Part shown: positions 31,860 through 44,682 of the stretch, piece after piece | Position numbering within the stretch: position 1 is the first letter of the stretch | Layout of the letters: each line of letters opens with the position of its first letter | Assembly: GCA_016630905.1 (NCBI GenBank) | Contig: WBMQ01000011.1 | Location: 868,001-932,000, forward strand | Length of the DNA stretch: 64,000 nt | Origin: Capillidium heterosporum | Taxonomy: Eukaryota; Entomophthoromycota; Entomophthoromycetes; Entomophthorales; Capillidiaceae | Direction: 5' to 3' | The notes under the pieces: generated by a model | Told to the model about the DNA's origin: nothing | The model's database searches: none | What the model saw: only the letters and a program-made list of their open reading frames with translations | Translations under genes and position numbers: made by a program

Positions 31860-34800
31860 ATGTTTTTCAAGAAAGATAAATCAAAGTTGGAGGCCACTGT
31901 CGAGAATTTTAATACCACTCAAGGGAACCCAGTTTCTGAACCAGCCCAAAGCCAATCCCGTTGAGTAAGCTTTACTACTACGTCACCACATTTGACAAAT
32001 TCCTTCTCTTCATCGATGTAGTCACCGCTTTAGCAGCAGGTTGTAACCTATCTCCCAGTGCCTGTTTCTTTGGTCAGATCATCGACGCTGTCACCAAGCT
32101 TTGATAGTATCATATCGACAAGTACAAACTCTACACGGAAGTCGATTATATAGGTTCCGCACATGTTTACTTAGGTCTTGGGAATTTCTTAGCTTCCTAT
32201 ATCTCAGCATCTTGCTTCACCTATTTCCACGAATGTTAGATTCATGTATATGTTAAGAGTACTTGAAGACCATCCTACATCAGAACATCGTCTACTTTGA
32301 TAACTTGGGCGCAGGTGGAATTACTATCAGGATTAAAACCAATACCAGTTTAATTAACGACGGTTTAGGCAAATTACAATAAATTTTACACAACCCCGCG
32401 TTGTTAGTTGTTGGAATCATAATCGCACTCACAATTCAGTAGATATTAGCTTCAGTCTTAATCATCATGTTTTTCGTCACTTTCATCATCATCGGTAGTA
32501 TGATCAAGATCGCTGAAACTTTGAGTTTTCAGGTGTTAGGTATTTACTCCAAAGCAAAAACTTTCGCCGAGGAGACCATCGTAAGTATTCGTACCTGCAC
32601 TGCTTTTAACTGACAGATAAAAATTCAAATATCTACGATTGTATGCTGAATAAAGCTGAAGCCCACCGCAGAAAGAAAGCTGTGGCTCTATTGATAGGAG
32701 CTTATTTTTTATTTTCAATCCATTATGCTTACTCCATAGCTTTCTACTACGATAGCCAGCTCCTAGGTTGGAATTTAATGACCTTGGGGTAAGTTGTTTA
32801 ATCTTTTCGCCATTATTTTTGGTATTTCGGCCCTGTACCAAGCTCTACCTTGATCAACATAGGTCAAGCTAAAGGTACTGACACTAAGTTGTTCGAGGCT
32901 ATCGAATGTATCCCTGATATTGATTCCAGGAAATTAGGGACAAAGCTATCCAGCGTGAAAGATGAACTGAGTTTCAATAACGTCAAACTCAACTACTCTT
33001 CTCGCTCAGACTTTGCCATTTTTATCAATTTCAGTTTGAAGGTTGAACCGAGGATTTTGATAACATTGAGTGAGAATTCTGGTTCTGATAAATCTACGAT
33101 AGTGCAGCTCCTGAAGCGGTTTTATAACCTCGAAGCAAGTAGCATAATTTTGGATGGGTACGACCTCAAAATCTTGGATGTGAAGTGGCTACGTCAACAG
33201 TTTAATCTATTCAGTCAAGAACCTACACTGTTCTCTGGTAGCATAGCTCAGAATGTTGCCACTGGGTTAATCGGCGCCCAATTCGAACACAATTCATTGA
33301 AAAATCAGATAGAAAGCATCAAGGAAGCTTGTAAGTTGGTCAACGCCCACAACTTCATCTCTAACTTACTACAGGGATACAACACTCAAGTTATTGAGCT
33401 AGTTTTCTTGCTATCAAGTGGACAGAAGCAGCATATTGACATCACTAGGGTCATCATAAAGAATCCTAAAATTATATTTCTGTATGAAGCTACCTCAGCC
33501 TTGGATACTAAGAATGAAGTTTTAATCCAAAAGGCTTTGAATAAAGCGAAGCAAGGCTGTACCACCATCACAGTTGTCCACTGTCTAAGTACTATCAAGA
33601 ACTTCGACCAGATCGTTGTATTAGACAAGGATATTATTGTAAAGTTAGATACTCACAACCAACTCATGAAGAATGAGAAAGGGAACTACCAGAAATCTGT
33701 TTTACTTCAGTCAGTCCATAGATTCAGGGTCGATGTAATAGCTTCAACCTCCCACATTGAAAATATATAGACCTTTGGTTTTATAGATGCAAGTAGCAAG
33801 TTTAAAATTGAAAAACTATCGATATACTACCTATACAAGCCCAAAGTCAAACTTTCAACCTGGAATCCAGAGCTAAAAAAAATATACCCAATTCTTGACT
33901 TTTATCGTTATTTATAAGCTATAATCCATGACCTCCTCCCAATATCCTCTGATACTCATAATTACTATCGGCTCCATCATATTGGAATTGAATCACGCCT
34001 CTATTTCCATCATCACCTTATCTTTATTAAAAGTATTTGTCAATGTAGGGAACACTTTTATGGATAATGTATTTTTCTACGCTTTATTATTCTTCATCGT
34101 AGCCCTTGTCGTAGCTATAGGCCAACTTATCTTATTCTACAGATATAGTATCTCCTTTGAAGTTTTATCCACCAAGTTAAGGTCTAATGCCTTTAAAGCC
34201 ATATTACAGCAAAATGTTGACTGGTTTAACAACGACGACAACTCTACTGATAAATTTGCTGCCTCTTTGAATGTGGCGCCACATAATGTCTTAAAATTCA
34301 GCAGTACTGCTTTAGGTCTCTTATTGACCTCGACTATTTGTTTGATTTCAACCTTAATAGTAAGCCTAGTTTTCGGTTGGAATCTAGCTTTGGCTCTCAT
34401 CGCCTTCCCACCTTCATTCCTACTCTCTGGTTACTTGATAACTGTCCTAGTCAAAGACAGTAATAATTGTAACAATGCTGCATACCCTAAGTCAACTAAG
34501 GTGATGGGTGATAGTGCTATTTCCATATGTACCATAGCTTCTTTAACTAAGGAGGACCGCATCTTTCAATAATATGCCAAGTTTTTTGATGCTCCTCTCA
34601 AGGATGGCTACAAAGCTGCATTCACTACAACTGCTATATATGGACTATTTCAGTTTTCCTGCTTTTGGATCAACAGCTTGACTTTCTGGTATGGAGGTAG
34701 ACTGGTAGTCGAAGGTGAGTACAATTTACAGACTCTGATCATCGTATTCGTAGCCTTAATTACCGGCGCTAACTATATCTGTACCATAATTGTCAACTCC

Positions 34801-35616
34801 CCCGACATGCATAGGACCTATAATTCAGCCAGCTATCTCTTTCATTTCTTTAGATGTAAGCCCCTCATCGATTCATCTGATGCTAGTCAAGGCAGAAAGA
34901 TTTAACCTAATCCAATAAATGGCTCGATAAATTTTGACTATGTTCAATTTAGTTACCCAACTCATAGCTCCATCCAAGCACTCAAAGGTCTAAACTTTGA
35001 GGTGTAACCTGGTCAATTTGTCGCCTTATTTGGACCTTTTTGTTACGGTAAAAGTACAGTAATAAACTTTTTGGAACGATTCTATGATATCAACGGTGGT
35101 AAAGTTATGATCGACAGTCAATATATTCGTGACTATCATATCCCTTCCATACGTGATTATATCTCTCTAGTTGGCCAAGAACCTTTGTTGTACAATTTAT
35201 CTATTAAGGATAACATCTTATTTGGAGTTCGATTTACCGGCAAGCTACCTACCCAGGTTGAAATTGAAAGTGCAGCCAAGGCAGCCAACATCTATGGCTT
35301 TATCCTAAATTTGCCATAAGATTATGACACGATCATCGGTGGTAAAGGAAGCTAGCTCTCTAGTGGTCAGAAGCAACGTATCGCAATCTCTAGATCTCTG
35401 ATCCGCAACCCCACTTTGCTGTTGTTGGATGAAGCTACATCCACTTTGGACAACGCTAAGCAGGGCCAAACCATCGTAGCAATAGCACATAAACTAGCGA
35501 CTGTCAAGAACGTTGACTTAATTTTAGTTTTGAAAGATGATATTGTAGCTGAGAAGGGGACACACGATCAGTTAATTGAGTTAGGTGGAATCTACACTGA
35601 TATGGCTTCTCAGTAA
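31860..35616 (+). pseudogene. full-size ABCB/MDR-type ABC transporter, broken
   Basis: The layout is TMD1-NBD1-TMD2-NBD2, as in P-glycoprotein-like multidrug exporters and fungal a-factor exporters. TMD1 (31950-32830) has at least three frameshifts plus TGA, TAG and TAA stops. NBD1 lies in the open stretch at 32850-33770 but has a damaged Walker A (SENSGSDKST), a signature LSSGQKQ and Walker B FLYEATSALD with Asp lost. The second half (33928-35616) stays in one frame for 563 codons and is broken only by five stops, all TAA or TAG, each where Gln fits (for example LP-stop-DYDT and GS-stop-LSSGQ). NBD2 keeps GKST and [11 protein letters not shown], with a short in-frame deletion after it. The product cannot be made intact. 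Confidence 0.88.
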
Positions 35617-36230
35617 ATCATTTAGGTTTTCAAACAGTAAACTTTTCTAATATTCAGTTTATAGACATTTGTAGTTTACTTTCGTACTATTTATATACCT
35701 TTATAAATATGAACTAAATTCATATATTAGTATAGGAATTTAGAATTAAACCTCTATTTAATATACTAATATAAAATTTAAGCTTTAACATCCAGCTTTT
35801 AATCCGCTGTTGATTTGCAAACCTCTACTTCCACCTATTTTGCAACTTACCTTAGAGAGGTGGAAGGCCACGTAGGTTTAAGATAGAAAATATATTTCCA
35901 TGTATATTTTTGATACTAAGGCAGGATCTGGGATCATAGACAAGGTCCGAACTTTACGTATTTCGTTAACTTCCGCCGAGAGTCTTTGTTTACTTCATCT
36001 TGAGACCTCTTACCTTCTATTTCAATAGGCGTATTTTGACAAAGTATAGCATCATCTCGGTTTCACAGAATTCGTTTTTAAAACGGAGGTGTCATCTGCC
36101 TTTTCTGAGATAATTGCAACTATAAACTCAAAGATACCTACTTGATAAAATTAGTTTATAGAATTGAGCAAACTATGGGCTCCTTATCCATCTTTGATAG
36201 CTACACATCGAATCCACAAACAGTTTTTAA
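35617..36230. other. intergenic, nothing recognised
   Basis: 3' flank of the ABC relic. The end may hold the decayed 5' part of the next relic. Confidence 0.45.
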
Positions 36231-36638
36231 TATAAAAACGACTTCATCACCGAATATCGTACCTATTACATTATCAACTATCACACTACACCTAAAACAT
36301 TTTTGATACAACATCGTATTACTAGTTCAGTTTTTTCATTTGATCCAGTTGCAAAATTTTGTTTAGGATTTATAAAACCTAATGGAAGTCGAGATTATTT
36401 TAGTCTACAATTTGGCAGTGGGTAGTACTTAAAACTTTGCCCAGCTACACCGGCACCTAAGTTCAATGCAATTAGAGGTGACACTAATGCTTTTTATCAC
36501 GCTTATCTAACCGACAACTTTGAAATATAACTTGATTAGGAAAGCTGGTCGGCAGTTTTACTTTGTTTAGCCACCCCACAACAAGCAAAAAATTTTCAGT
36601 TATGCAGCAGTAAATTTAGTCGAGCTAATGGACTTTAG
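36231..36638 (+). pseudogene. unidentified decayed reading frame
   Basis: One frame reads convincingly as protein for 135 codons (FITEYRTYYIINYHTT; FDPVAKFCLGFIKPNGSRDY; TDNFEI; ESWSAVLLCLATPQQAKNF). It is interrupted by TAG at 36423 and then by a TAA and a TAG, each in a Gln-compatible context, and stops at 36636. Both ends are unclear. I do not recognise the family. Confidence 0.5.
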
Positions 36639-38818
36639 GTAATGTCCTTCTAAACACACCTACTTTGGATTTAGTTTATTTTTTGTGTAGACAATTATTG
36701 ATATATATAGTAAATGGCGCGATTGGGTGTTGCTATATTTCTATAGAATAGAGAAACAAATACCTAATTGGACTTAATTTTTTCAAGTTACTAACTTAAG
36801 ATGTATAAATTTGTAGTTGTCTTTTATAGAAAGTATTCCAAATATACCTACTAAAACTGACGCTGAAATACAGTATTTCACATACAAGACATCTAATACA
36901 CCCTCTATATAAGTCAAAGCTTGCATCAATAATTTTGCCACGACTAGCAGTAATCAACTACCTAGATGTACATGAATGTAGCTTGATTTTCTCAACTACT
37001 ACCCAAATATTCGAAAATAATTTATATATCATCGGTAATTAATGAATTAATTGGAACATTCTAATGTAAAAAACATTTAGTGTACACCTACATTCTGATA
37101 CTTATTTATTTGCTATACATAAACTAAATGATCGATTTAAACGTTACCAATAGTAAATTTTGAAAAACTATTGTACAAAAATAGTTTATTTATCATTTCC
37201 GACACTGGTCTACATCTCCATCGCTACTTTATCCTTCGATTCACCGTATTTCCCCATAATTTATACCTTATTGAAAAAAATGCTTTTGAAAACCGACAAG
37301 CATCCTATTCTCCAATCTGTACTGATATGGCAAGTATTCCAATATGAAACCTGTGAGTATCTATAACAAGATTAAAATCCATACGTATGCAAAGCAGATT
37401 CACCACCTTAGCATAAGGCGGTTAAATGATAGTATTCTTGTACATCAGTTCGTGCAGATCGCTGCCTTGACAAAATATAAGTGGTTGTTTATGTCCTGCA
37501 TCACCTTTTATGCAGTCAGTGGGCTACAATGTAGCCGTTAACCATCGATCTTAACCTACTTACCGCTACATAATTGGTAAAAACTACCATTTTTGCTACA
37601 CACTTAGGTTATCGGTTAACACAGCATTGATATGAAACCGTCGAGTACTTGGTCCAAATACAGTTAACTCCGACAAACCCTTACCTTTAGCTCTATTCAA
37701 AAATACTACACCATACTGACTATAATAGAAAAAGGAACTATTAAATTCGCTAAAAATTTGTATCTTACAATGTATATAGTATGTATCTGTGAAACAAAGT
37801 AAGGTTAGACAGGCCTAAATTTGACCGGAAGAATATATTACCCTTCAGAAACTTCAGAGGGAATGCGGAAATTTGCAAGAATGGGTTTGCAGAGTCGCCC
37901 AATCTTTATGTACAATTATAGGCATGGACCGACATCAATACAATGGGCTTATATTAATACCGGTAGATTGATTTTATATATTTGGCAACCCAACGCTAGC
38001 AGGGCATAAGTCATTACAACTCATACTAAACTTTAATCAGCGCCACACGTTTGCCATCGTAGCATTATTAATATATTGGCAAGCACTAACTTGTCAACTT
38101 ATCCTACAGCAAAAGATTTGTAGATCAACATGCAAAACCTGAAATTTAATGTCTTAACCGGTTGCTTAGTAGGTGAAGGTAGGGGATACTTCCCTGGCAA
38201 AACTCTAAAGAAACTGCCACTTTAATATACAGTTTCACATTGCTAGTCAAATCAAAGTTTTCACTCGCTGCTTTTGGGGCTGATTCACATAAGAGGAAGG
38301 CATTGGAGGTGAATCGGAGTTTTCGAAATTTATTAAGCAGCCTATCCGTATACCCCACCTACAGAAAAAAATTGGTGATGCAGTGTTCCGATAAATGGAG
38401 AGCCTATTTACAATTGAGCTTAATAGAAACTACCCAGTTCTCTCGGAATGCATCGCAATCTATTTTGGGAACTCGAGTTAAATGGGAAGTTTTTAATTCC
38501 AAGTTTTTAACTTTGTTGAGCTAATTGGGATTTCCTTTTCATAATGGGTATTTTGATTTTACCACACTTTAATAGGTCTTGTATCCATTAGCCTTACCTG
38601 ATTGGCTAAATTTCCAAAAATACAAACAAGGGAAGGACGTTACCTGAGACTAAGGGTATGCTCATAACAGATGTTTCCCAGTAAAATGAAACCCGAACTT
38701 GCGTTGAAATGAATTTTGCAAGTGAAAATAGCCTATGAAAATTCGGTTTCACACTTACAACCTTCGGTTACCCCTGTAGTAAAGCCTGAAGTTCTTTGTC
38801 TGCCTATGTGAAAGGAAG
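36639..38818. other. intergenic; only weak open stretches
   Basis: Open stretches at 37344-37541, 37821-38009 and 38240-38524 have no recognisable domain and no supporting context. They could be relics or chance. The last few hundred bases are upstream DNA of the zinc-finger gene. Confidence 0.4.
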
Positions 38819-38826
38819 TATATAAG
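38819..38826 (+). promoter_or_regulatory. TATA box of the C2H2 gene
   Basis: TATATAAG, 76 bases upstream of the ATG at 38902. Confidence 0.7.
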
Positions 38827-38901
38827 GAGCTTGGAATCCCTAGAAACTACTCATCAAACATTTAATTAACATCTAATCAACTAATAAAAGTACCTACCAA
38901 T

Positions 38902-39609
38902 ATGAACTTCAATCAAATCAACGATAACGAAAGCTTGAGCTTTTCCAACATGTTCTCTAGTCCTTTTACCTCACCAATAACTCCAAGTTTCAACATGTCC
39001 TTCATGCCTATGACTCTACAAAGCAACATGATGAATGTCCTACCTGCATATGAAGACAACTTTAACTCCTTTTATGGATTTCAGCCCGAGTTGGCTTACA
39101 ATCCCATCAACATGGGTACCGAGTTGTTTTTCAATCACTTACAACCTATACAGGTCCCAGAACCTAACCTCATCAGCTTGAACGTCGCTACAAATGTCGA
39201 CTTACCTGGGCCCATCAAAAACGTCCCTACCAATTTGATAAACCCTATCCCCAGTACGAGGTGTATAAAGTCCAAACGCAACCCATCCAACTTGTGTCCT
39301 TGCGAAGGCAAAGACAAGGACTGCATGTCCTACGGGTGTACCTCATCGACCGGACATTACGCCTGCCCCGTATGTGGCATCGCCTTCTCGAGGAAGAACT
39401 CCATGCGCCGTCACGTCCTAACACACATCAAATTACGTCCTTACCACTGCACGGCCTGCTCCAAAGGTTTTTACAGATCGGATATCTACAAGAGGCATCT
39501 AAGTTCCAAGAAGTGCAAGCGCAACTACTCCATCCGTCAAAAGAGCAGCTCCAACTCCCATTCGGACTCTTCATCATCGACCGTTGACTCGCCAGCTGAC
39601 TCCTGCTAG
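38902..39609 (+). CDS. C2H2 zinc-finger transcription factor
   Basis: 235 residues, single exon. The N-terminal ~110 residues are rich in Asn, Ser, Pro, Phe and Met, like an activation or low-complexity region. Two adjacent zinc fingers follow. The first has Cys155, Cys158, His171 and His175 (YACPVCGIAFSRKNSMRRH). The second has Cys183, Cys186, His199 and Cys205 (YHCTACSKGFYRSDIYKRH) and is of C2HC type. An additional Cys cluster (LCPCEGKDKDCMSYGC) precedes them. The tail is basic, then Ser-rich. Paired fungal fingers of this kind bind DNA in stress, nutrient or developmental regulation; the target is not evident. TAG stop. Confidence 0.85.
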   Translation: MNFNQINDNESLSFSNMFSSPFTSPITPSFNMSFMPMTLQSNMMNVLPAYEDNFNSFYGFQPELAYNPINMGTELFFNHLQPIQVPEPNLISLNVATNVDLPGPIKNVPTNLINPIPSTRCIKSKRNPSNLCPCEGKDKDCMSYGCTSSTGHYACPVCGIAFSRKNSMRRHVLTHIKLRPYHCTACSKGFYRSDIYKRHLSSKKCKRNYSIRQKSSSNSHSDSSSSTVDSPADSC

Positions 39610-42521
39610 TATTTTAAATCACTAATCTGCCTTGAAAAAATTATGTCCATCAATAATATAAATATGTATTACTATTTTGCCAATGTTTTGTATTATTGCT
39701 GTTACTACCATCCTTGCCTATTCTACTTCGGTGCCAGTCACCAACTTCTTTTCCAGCTATCGATTAGCTCCGACTCCCAAATAAATTTCAAAATGATCCT
39801 TACCTCCTTTTGATTTATAATTCATTTATCAACCATTTAATGAGTTAAACCTTTAACCCTTATATACTTTAATATTTTGGCTATGAATAAATATGATATA
39901 TATATCAGCTTAGTCTATTAAAAGGATACGGTTTATTTTATCTAAAGCACTTACCTTGCTATTTTTACTAACTTGGTCGTAAGATAAGCCTGGACTTTAC
40001 CGATGATATTACAGCCTAAAAACCATTCCATACTGCTCTATTTGGAAAAGGTTGATAGTTATTTACTTGATCAGCTATGAAAAGCTGTCTAGCTTTTTTA
40101 GACATACCAATAATACTGCAAGTCGTCCATCACTACTTCATCTTCAAAAGCCTTTATCCCATATAAGTTTGGTTTATCAAGCTCATACATTTCCTTTTAA
40201 AAGTTTCAATGTAGATCTACAAGTGCTAATGCAAGAGCTTTGTTATGGCATAAACCTACAATTAAACTCTATATGCTTCGTGGCATGTATTTATGTAAAG
40301 TATTCCAAGCTTCTTTATAGAAAACTCTATTTGGTTTCGAATGACCTTCCAATTACAAATGAAATATTTACTTTTTAAAGCTTTTCGTACAAAGCGATTA
40401 TGTATCTGAAATTATTATTATTGAGAAATTGGAAAATAGGGTATATATAAGTGGAGTTTAATCATATATATCTACATTGTCAAAAGTGCTATCGATTCAA
40501 GCTATTGATATTGGCTTCAGTGCGTTTTAATTTGTTGTAGAACTTGCCTTCACCTGCCTATATTTATCAACTCGAAAATAACTTGATGTGTAAGTTATAT
40601 TGGATATTTATAAGCAAGCTTATATTTATGATCTAACAACACTTTCCCAAATCTAATTTAACATTTTCCTGGTTGACTGGGCGGGTTTGTAAACATGTTT
40701 TTATACAAAGAGAAAGATATACTACAAAAAGATAACAGTATATCAGGTAGACATGATACGTTTCCTAGCTACAGTTTCATATTGAGTTACCGATATATAT
40801 ACCTATCTATTGTATTGCAAAAAAACCCTCAAATATATAGCTCCCCATGATTTAAAAAAATTAGTGAATTAATTTATGTTAAAGCCGAGCTTGAAATACT
40901 ATTGCTATATCTAAAACTATTCTAGAACTATATAGTGACATTAAACCTCATAAATGATACATTTATTGGCTAGGGACGCCCTATCAACATACAAACTAAA
41001 GAACAAAGAAGCTTTTATAAATGGAAATATGTCTACCTCTTGATACCAAAGTATAGATTTAGGATTAGTAATATAATTTTGTTTGTTTCATAGAAGAAAT
41101 ATGGTACATACAGCGAAATAATTGACGATTCCAATATGTGCAAATATACATCCTTTTTAAGGACTATATTTTTTGGGAAATTAGCCTCCTTATAAAAGAT
41201 GTTAAAATAGAAAGTAGCTATAAATACCAACCATATTATCTTTAAATAATGTAGTGCTATTATGGTTTCGAATAATATGTAAATGAAAAAGTTCAGTAGC
41301 TGGATTTTACCAACCTGAAGCTCGAAGGATGATATAAAACAACACATAACTTATAAAAAACTGGCACACAATTTAGAAAGACTTCAAGTTAGTCCATTTA
41401 TATCAAGGCTATTAAGTGTTATTATTAAACTAACCCCTATATAAGCAACTATACATATTAACTAAGCTAAACTAAAATAAGTATACATGCTCTCAAATCT
41501 TTTATATAAACATCTCTATTTCGATAATATAATTTTGTAATATATAAAAACTGAAAAAGGAAGTATACGTCTAAATACTTTGAGCAAGATTGACATGTAT
41601 TAGTTCAATCCATTTGCTAATAGAATATATGCTTAATAAAATATATTTAGTTTGTTTAAATTTGAGATTCCCTAGGCAAGTTAAGCTTTAAAGAAAAGGC
41701 TTTTAATATGTAATTGGGTATGTCATAAAATTTGTAGCCTGTATTTTGAACCCAACATATTACCCTGATGCAAGCCAAAGAATAAAAAGATCTAGCTTGA
41801 TAACAATATTCACAAGTCTTGGTTTTCTAAATTGAGGTAGGAGGATGCACTTTTATCTTTACGACGCAGCAAGTTACAACTCTACTTAAAATGTAGCTAA
41901 AGCCATAGGTTTAGGACGATACATTTGGAAAACTTCGTCGAACTAAAAATGTACAAGATAGACGAACAGCGATTTCTTAATTTATACAATCTACTATCAA
42001 ATATTTTAGTAAAGCTTATACAAAGGTGCTTGAGGTAAGGAAGCATTATATCTACAATATTCGATTGAAATTTTGGCTTCTAAATATTGCTCACTCTAGT
42101 ACTAAATATTGGCATAAATTATAAGCTGCTAAAATACCATGCTTGATCAAATTTGTACCTAATTTCCGAATATGTAAGGGAAGAAAGTCAAACATAGGTA
42201 TCAAATCATATTGCAATTATAATACTATACAAGTAGTTTATAAATTAAAAATAAAGTATTGAAGATCTGCCTCAATTTAAATTTTAAATATATACTACCT
42301 ATATCCCAGTAGGTAACGAAATATATTTATAAAGCTTTGCAGTCTTATAGGATAAATCTACTTCAATCTACAATTAATTATCCTTGCCTTTTCTTTGATA
42401 CTTTTCAAGAAGCAAAATCAAATCTCCCATAAGAAAACAAGTAAAACGTTATCTATAAAAATAAGTATTATTTAATTAGAAAAGTACCCCATCATTTAGT
42501 AAATTTTTAAGTTTGTTAATA
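39610..42521. other. long AT-rich intergenic region
   Basis: About 2.9 kb. Open stretches at 40052-40378 (+) and 41033-41347 (-) lack recognisable features. No RNA gene or repeat could be supported. Confidence 0.5.
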
Positions 42522-42848
42522 GTGTAAGACATATTAATCCGATCACAGTATTCAAGCTCTTGGAAAATCTAGACTTGAGCTACCACTTCTCGAAATACTA
42601 TGGTTGCAGTTGCCTACTTCACCAACCTTACCATCTCTAAAAAGATCGATAACGAAAGCAATTTATATCTACAGCTTTTCACTTCCCCTGGCTACAAAAA
42701 GTAATTTATTAGCTGAAGATTCAGTCACTCAACATTACAGTTGCCTACAATGGATGTAGTTGTTACCATACAGAAATCATCGACTACCAACTCTTCTTTA
42801 ATTAGATAGCAGGTTGATCTACTGATGGAAAAACTTAAATCGACTTGA
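42522..42848 (+). pseudogene. 3' fragment of F-box family B gene
   Basis: Aligns with the last ~380 bases of the intact gene at 47748-49109. It shares GATCGATAACGAAAGCAATT (42643-42662) and keeps the AACTTAAATCGACTTGA-like ending. The F-box and most repeats are missing, and stops interrupt the rest. It is a truncated duplicate located upstream of another family member. Confidence 0.8.
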
Positions 42849-43419
42849 AGGTGACTGATAAACTATCTCTATTTTATTATTATACTTCGAACTACATCCA
42901 CAACAGTGTCTAGCTCTTTTATTCTGTAGTAAATGTACAATTGCCATTACTACATATTTTTCTAGAAACTTTATTGGATATCTATAGATGTAAGACACTC
43001 AAAGAGAAGCAATAGTGACAAGTATTATAGTTATTTACTGCCTTTCCTTTATTAGGTCTATCATACAATCTTTACTCCTTAGTTTAAAGTATCCCACTAT
43101 ATATTTGTATATAAACAATTCTTTATAGTGAAAGTTCGATCTATTTGATCAATAAAACAATTCTTACAAATTGCTATTGAACTGATTAAGATGAAACTTC
43201 ATAATCTAGCAAGTAGCATCCTACTATTTCTAATTTCATTAGGCTCATAATCCAAACTACAAACTTTTAGATATGAATAGTCAGCCAATTACAATCTGAG
43301 AATCTAGAAGCGAATGAAAGGAGAATCTACATCAACATTTTAGCTTAAAATCTACACCACTACTATCTGAACTGATAAAAGACCCTCAGATAGATTACCA
43401 AGTTTTTCAGAAGCAAGAG
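42849..43419. other. intergenic with possible decayed secreted ORF at 43191
   Basis: ATG at 43191 opens MKLHNLASSILLFLISLGS, a good signal peptide, then a TAA; further stops follow in the same frame. It may be another small secreted-protein relic. Confidence 0.35.
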
Positions 43420-44682
43420 ATGGACATCAACTTTACTGGCTTACCCGACATAATAATTGAAGAGATCTTGGGTAACTTAGAATACAAAGATAGACTAAAG
43501 TTACGGCTCTGCAGCCGACAGTTCAACAACCTTATGCTAGCCAAAATCTACGAGACAATAGATAACAGCCTATACAAGGAAGAAGTTTGGAACGGATTGG
43601 TGGAACTAGCACCCAAGTACGGCAGGTTTATCAAGGAAATTAGATACCGTTTGAACAATGGCTTTTACCAGATCAAACAATACTTTTTTAACTTGGAGAA
43701 GGCAGAAATAATTTGGGGATTAGATAATGTCCAAGTGATAGAGCTGATGCATGCCTTACCCACTAAGTTGAAGAGTCTTTCACTGGTCATCTACGAATCG
43801 ATTCCAGCCAATGTAGATTTTAGACAGGCTATACAAGATCTTTACCACTTTGAATTGCTGTTCAACAGCCATTTTTCAGAAACTTTGCAGATGGTAGCGA
43901 TGTTAACCGTTCCTCAACTAAAGTCATTAGTTCTTTCGGTAAATGTTTTCGACCCCCACCTTCTAGTTCATATCAATGACAGTTTTCCTAACTTGAAAAT
44001 GTTGGAGTTAGATATCTCTACATGTGCTTTCGAATCCGACTTAGTTGCAACTACTTTTTTGAAGCTCAAGAAGTTGGAGGTACATTCGATGCATCATACC
44101 GTGGGAAAGATCCCTTTGAATTGCTTCCCAGAACTTCAACACTTAGGTTTCCCAGTCGGTATTAACGTAACTTTGGATTATTTTGATCACTTTGTTATAC
44201 ATGCCTTCAGCAAATTGATAAGTTTGGATATGGTAGTAGGCTCGATTTCGCTGGAAACTTACCCAAAGTTTCTCAACCTGAAGTTCATCGATTTAGTCTT
44301 ACACGAGACCTTTGACAGCAGTTCGATGAACCTTCTATTTTCTCTCCCCAAGCTATCACAAGTGAGCCTTAGAGGTACGATCAAAGACAGTCTATTCAAA
44401 GATGTAGTATGTAAAAGTCCCATTGTCCGATTGAAATTTTTGGATAGGATGCTTCTAAGCATCAACTTTATCCAGCTCTTACGACTTCAACTACCGCTTC
44501 TTGTTAGTTTTGACATTGATACCTTTGGTCGAGGTCTTACCATATTTGAGAACGTTGATTTCGACCAGGTTGATACCAATTACAAACTAAAGTTACAGTT
44601 CGTCACTCTTCCCCTCTACGAAACGAAATTTGGTGCTTGGATCCAAGCCCAAGCGCCTGATGTCTTTATTTGGTTTAATTGA
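43420..44682 (+). CDS. F-box/leucine-rich-repeat protein, family B, member 1
   Basis: 420 residues, single exon, TGA stop. The F-box is at residues ~6-45 (FTGLPDIIIEEILGNLEY, then LKLRLCSRQFNNLM). The rest is a set of irregular LRRs (PQLKSLVLSVNVFDPHLL; FPNLKMLELDISTC; FLKLKKLEVHSMHHTV; FPELQHLGFP). Likely an SCF ubiquitin-ligase adaptor of unknown target. It shares architecture and many positions with the genes at 47748 and 60102 (for example KIYETI near the F-box end, the SMNLLLTLPKL-type segment and the final LQF-TLP-YE). Family A proteins have a different F-box lead-in (LPYEIIE). Confidence 0.85.
   Translation: MDINFTGLPDIIIEEILGNLEYKDRLKLRLCSRQFNNLMLAKIYETIDNSLYKEEVWNGLVELAPKYGRFIKEIRYRLNNGFYQIKQYFFNLEKAEIIWGLDNVQVIELMHALPTKLKSLSLVIYESIPANVDFRQAIQDLYHFELLFNSHFSETLQMVAMLTVPQLKSLVLSVNVFDPHLLVHINDSFPNLKMLELDISTCAFESDLVATTFLKLKKLEVHSMHHTVGKIPLNCFPELQHLGFPVGINVTLDYFDHFVIHAFSKLISLDMVVGSISLETYPKFLNLKFIDLVLHETFDSSSMNLLFSLPKLSQVSLRGTIKDSLFKDVVCKSPIVRLKFLDRMLLSINFIQLLRLQLPLLVSFDIDTFGRGLTIFENVDFDQVDTNYKLKLQFVTLPLYETKFGAWIQAQAPDVFIWFN

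Noticed and set aside
33928-35616. A functional half-size ABC transporter starting at 33928
   Set aside because: Five in-frame stops, a Walker A altered at FCYGKST and a deletion after Walker B make a functional product very unlikely.
31860-36638. TAA/TAG reassigned to Gln in this organism
   Set aside because: Relic stops sit on Gln positions, and several genes have TGA shortly after TAA/TAG (SCOT, SQOR, F-box A). But SCOT, COG4, SQOR, the beta-helix proteins and the F-box genes contain no in-frame TAA/TAG over thousands of codons, and COG4 and the beta-helix genes end at TAG/TAA with no nearby TGA. The ABC and piggyBac relics also carry TGA stops and frameshifts.
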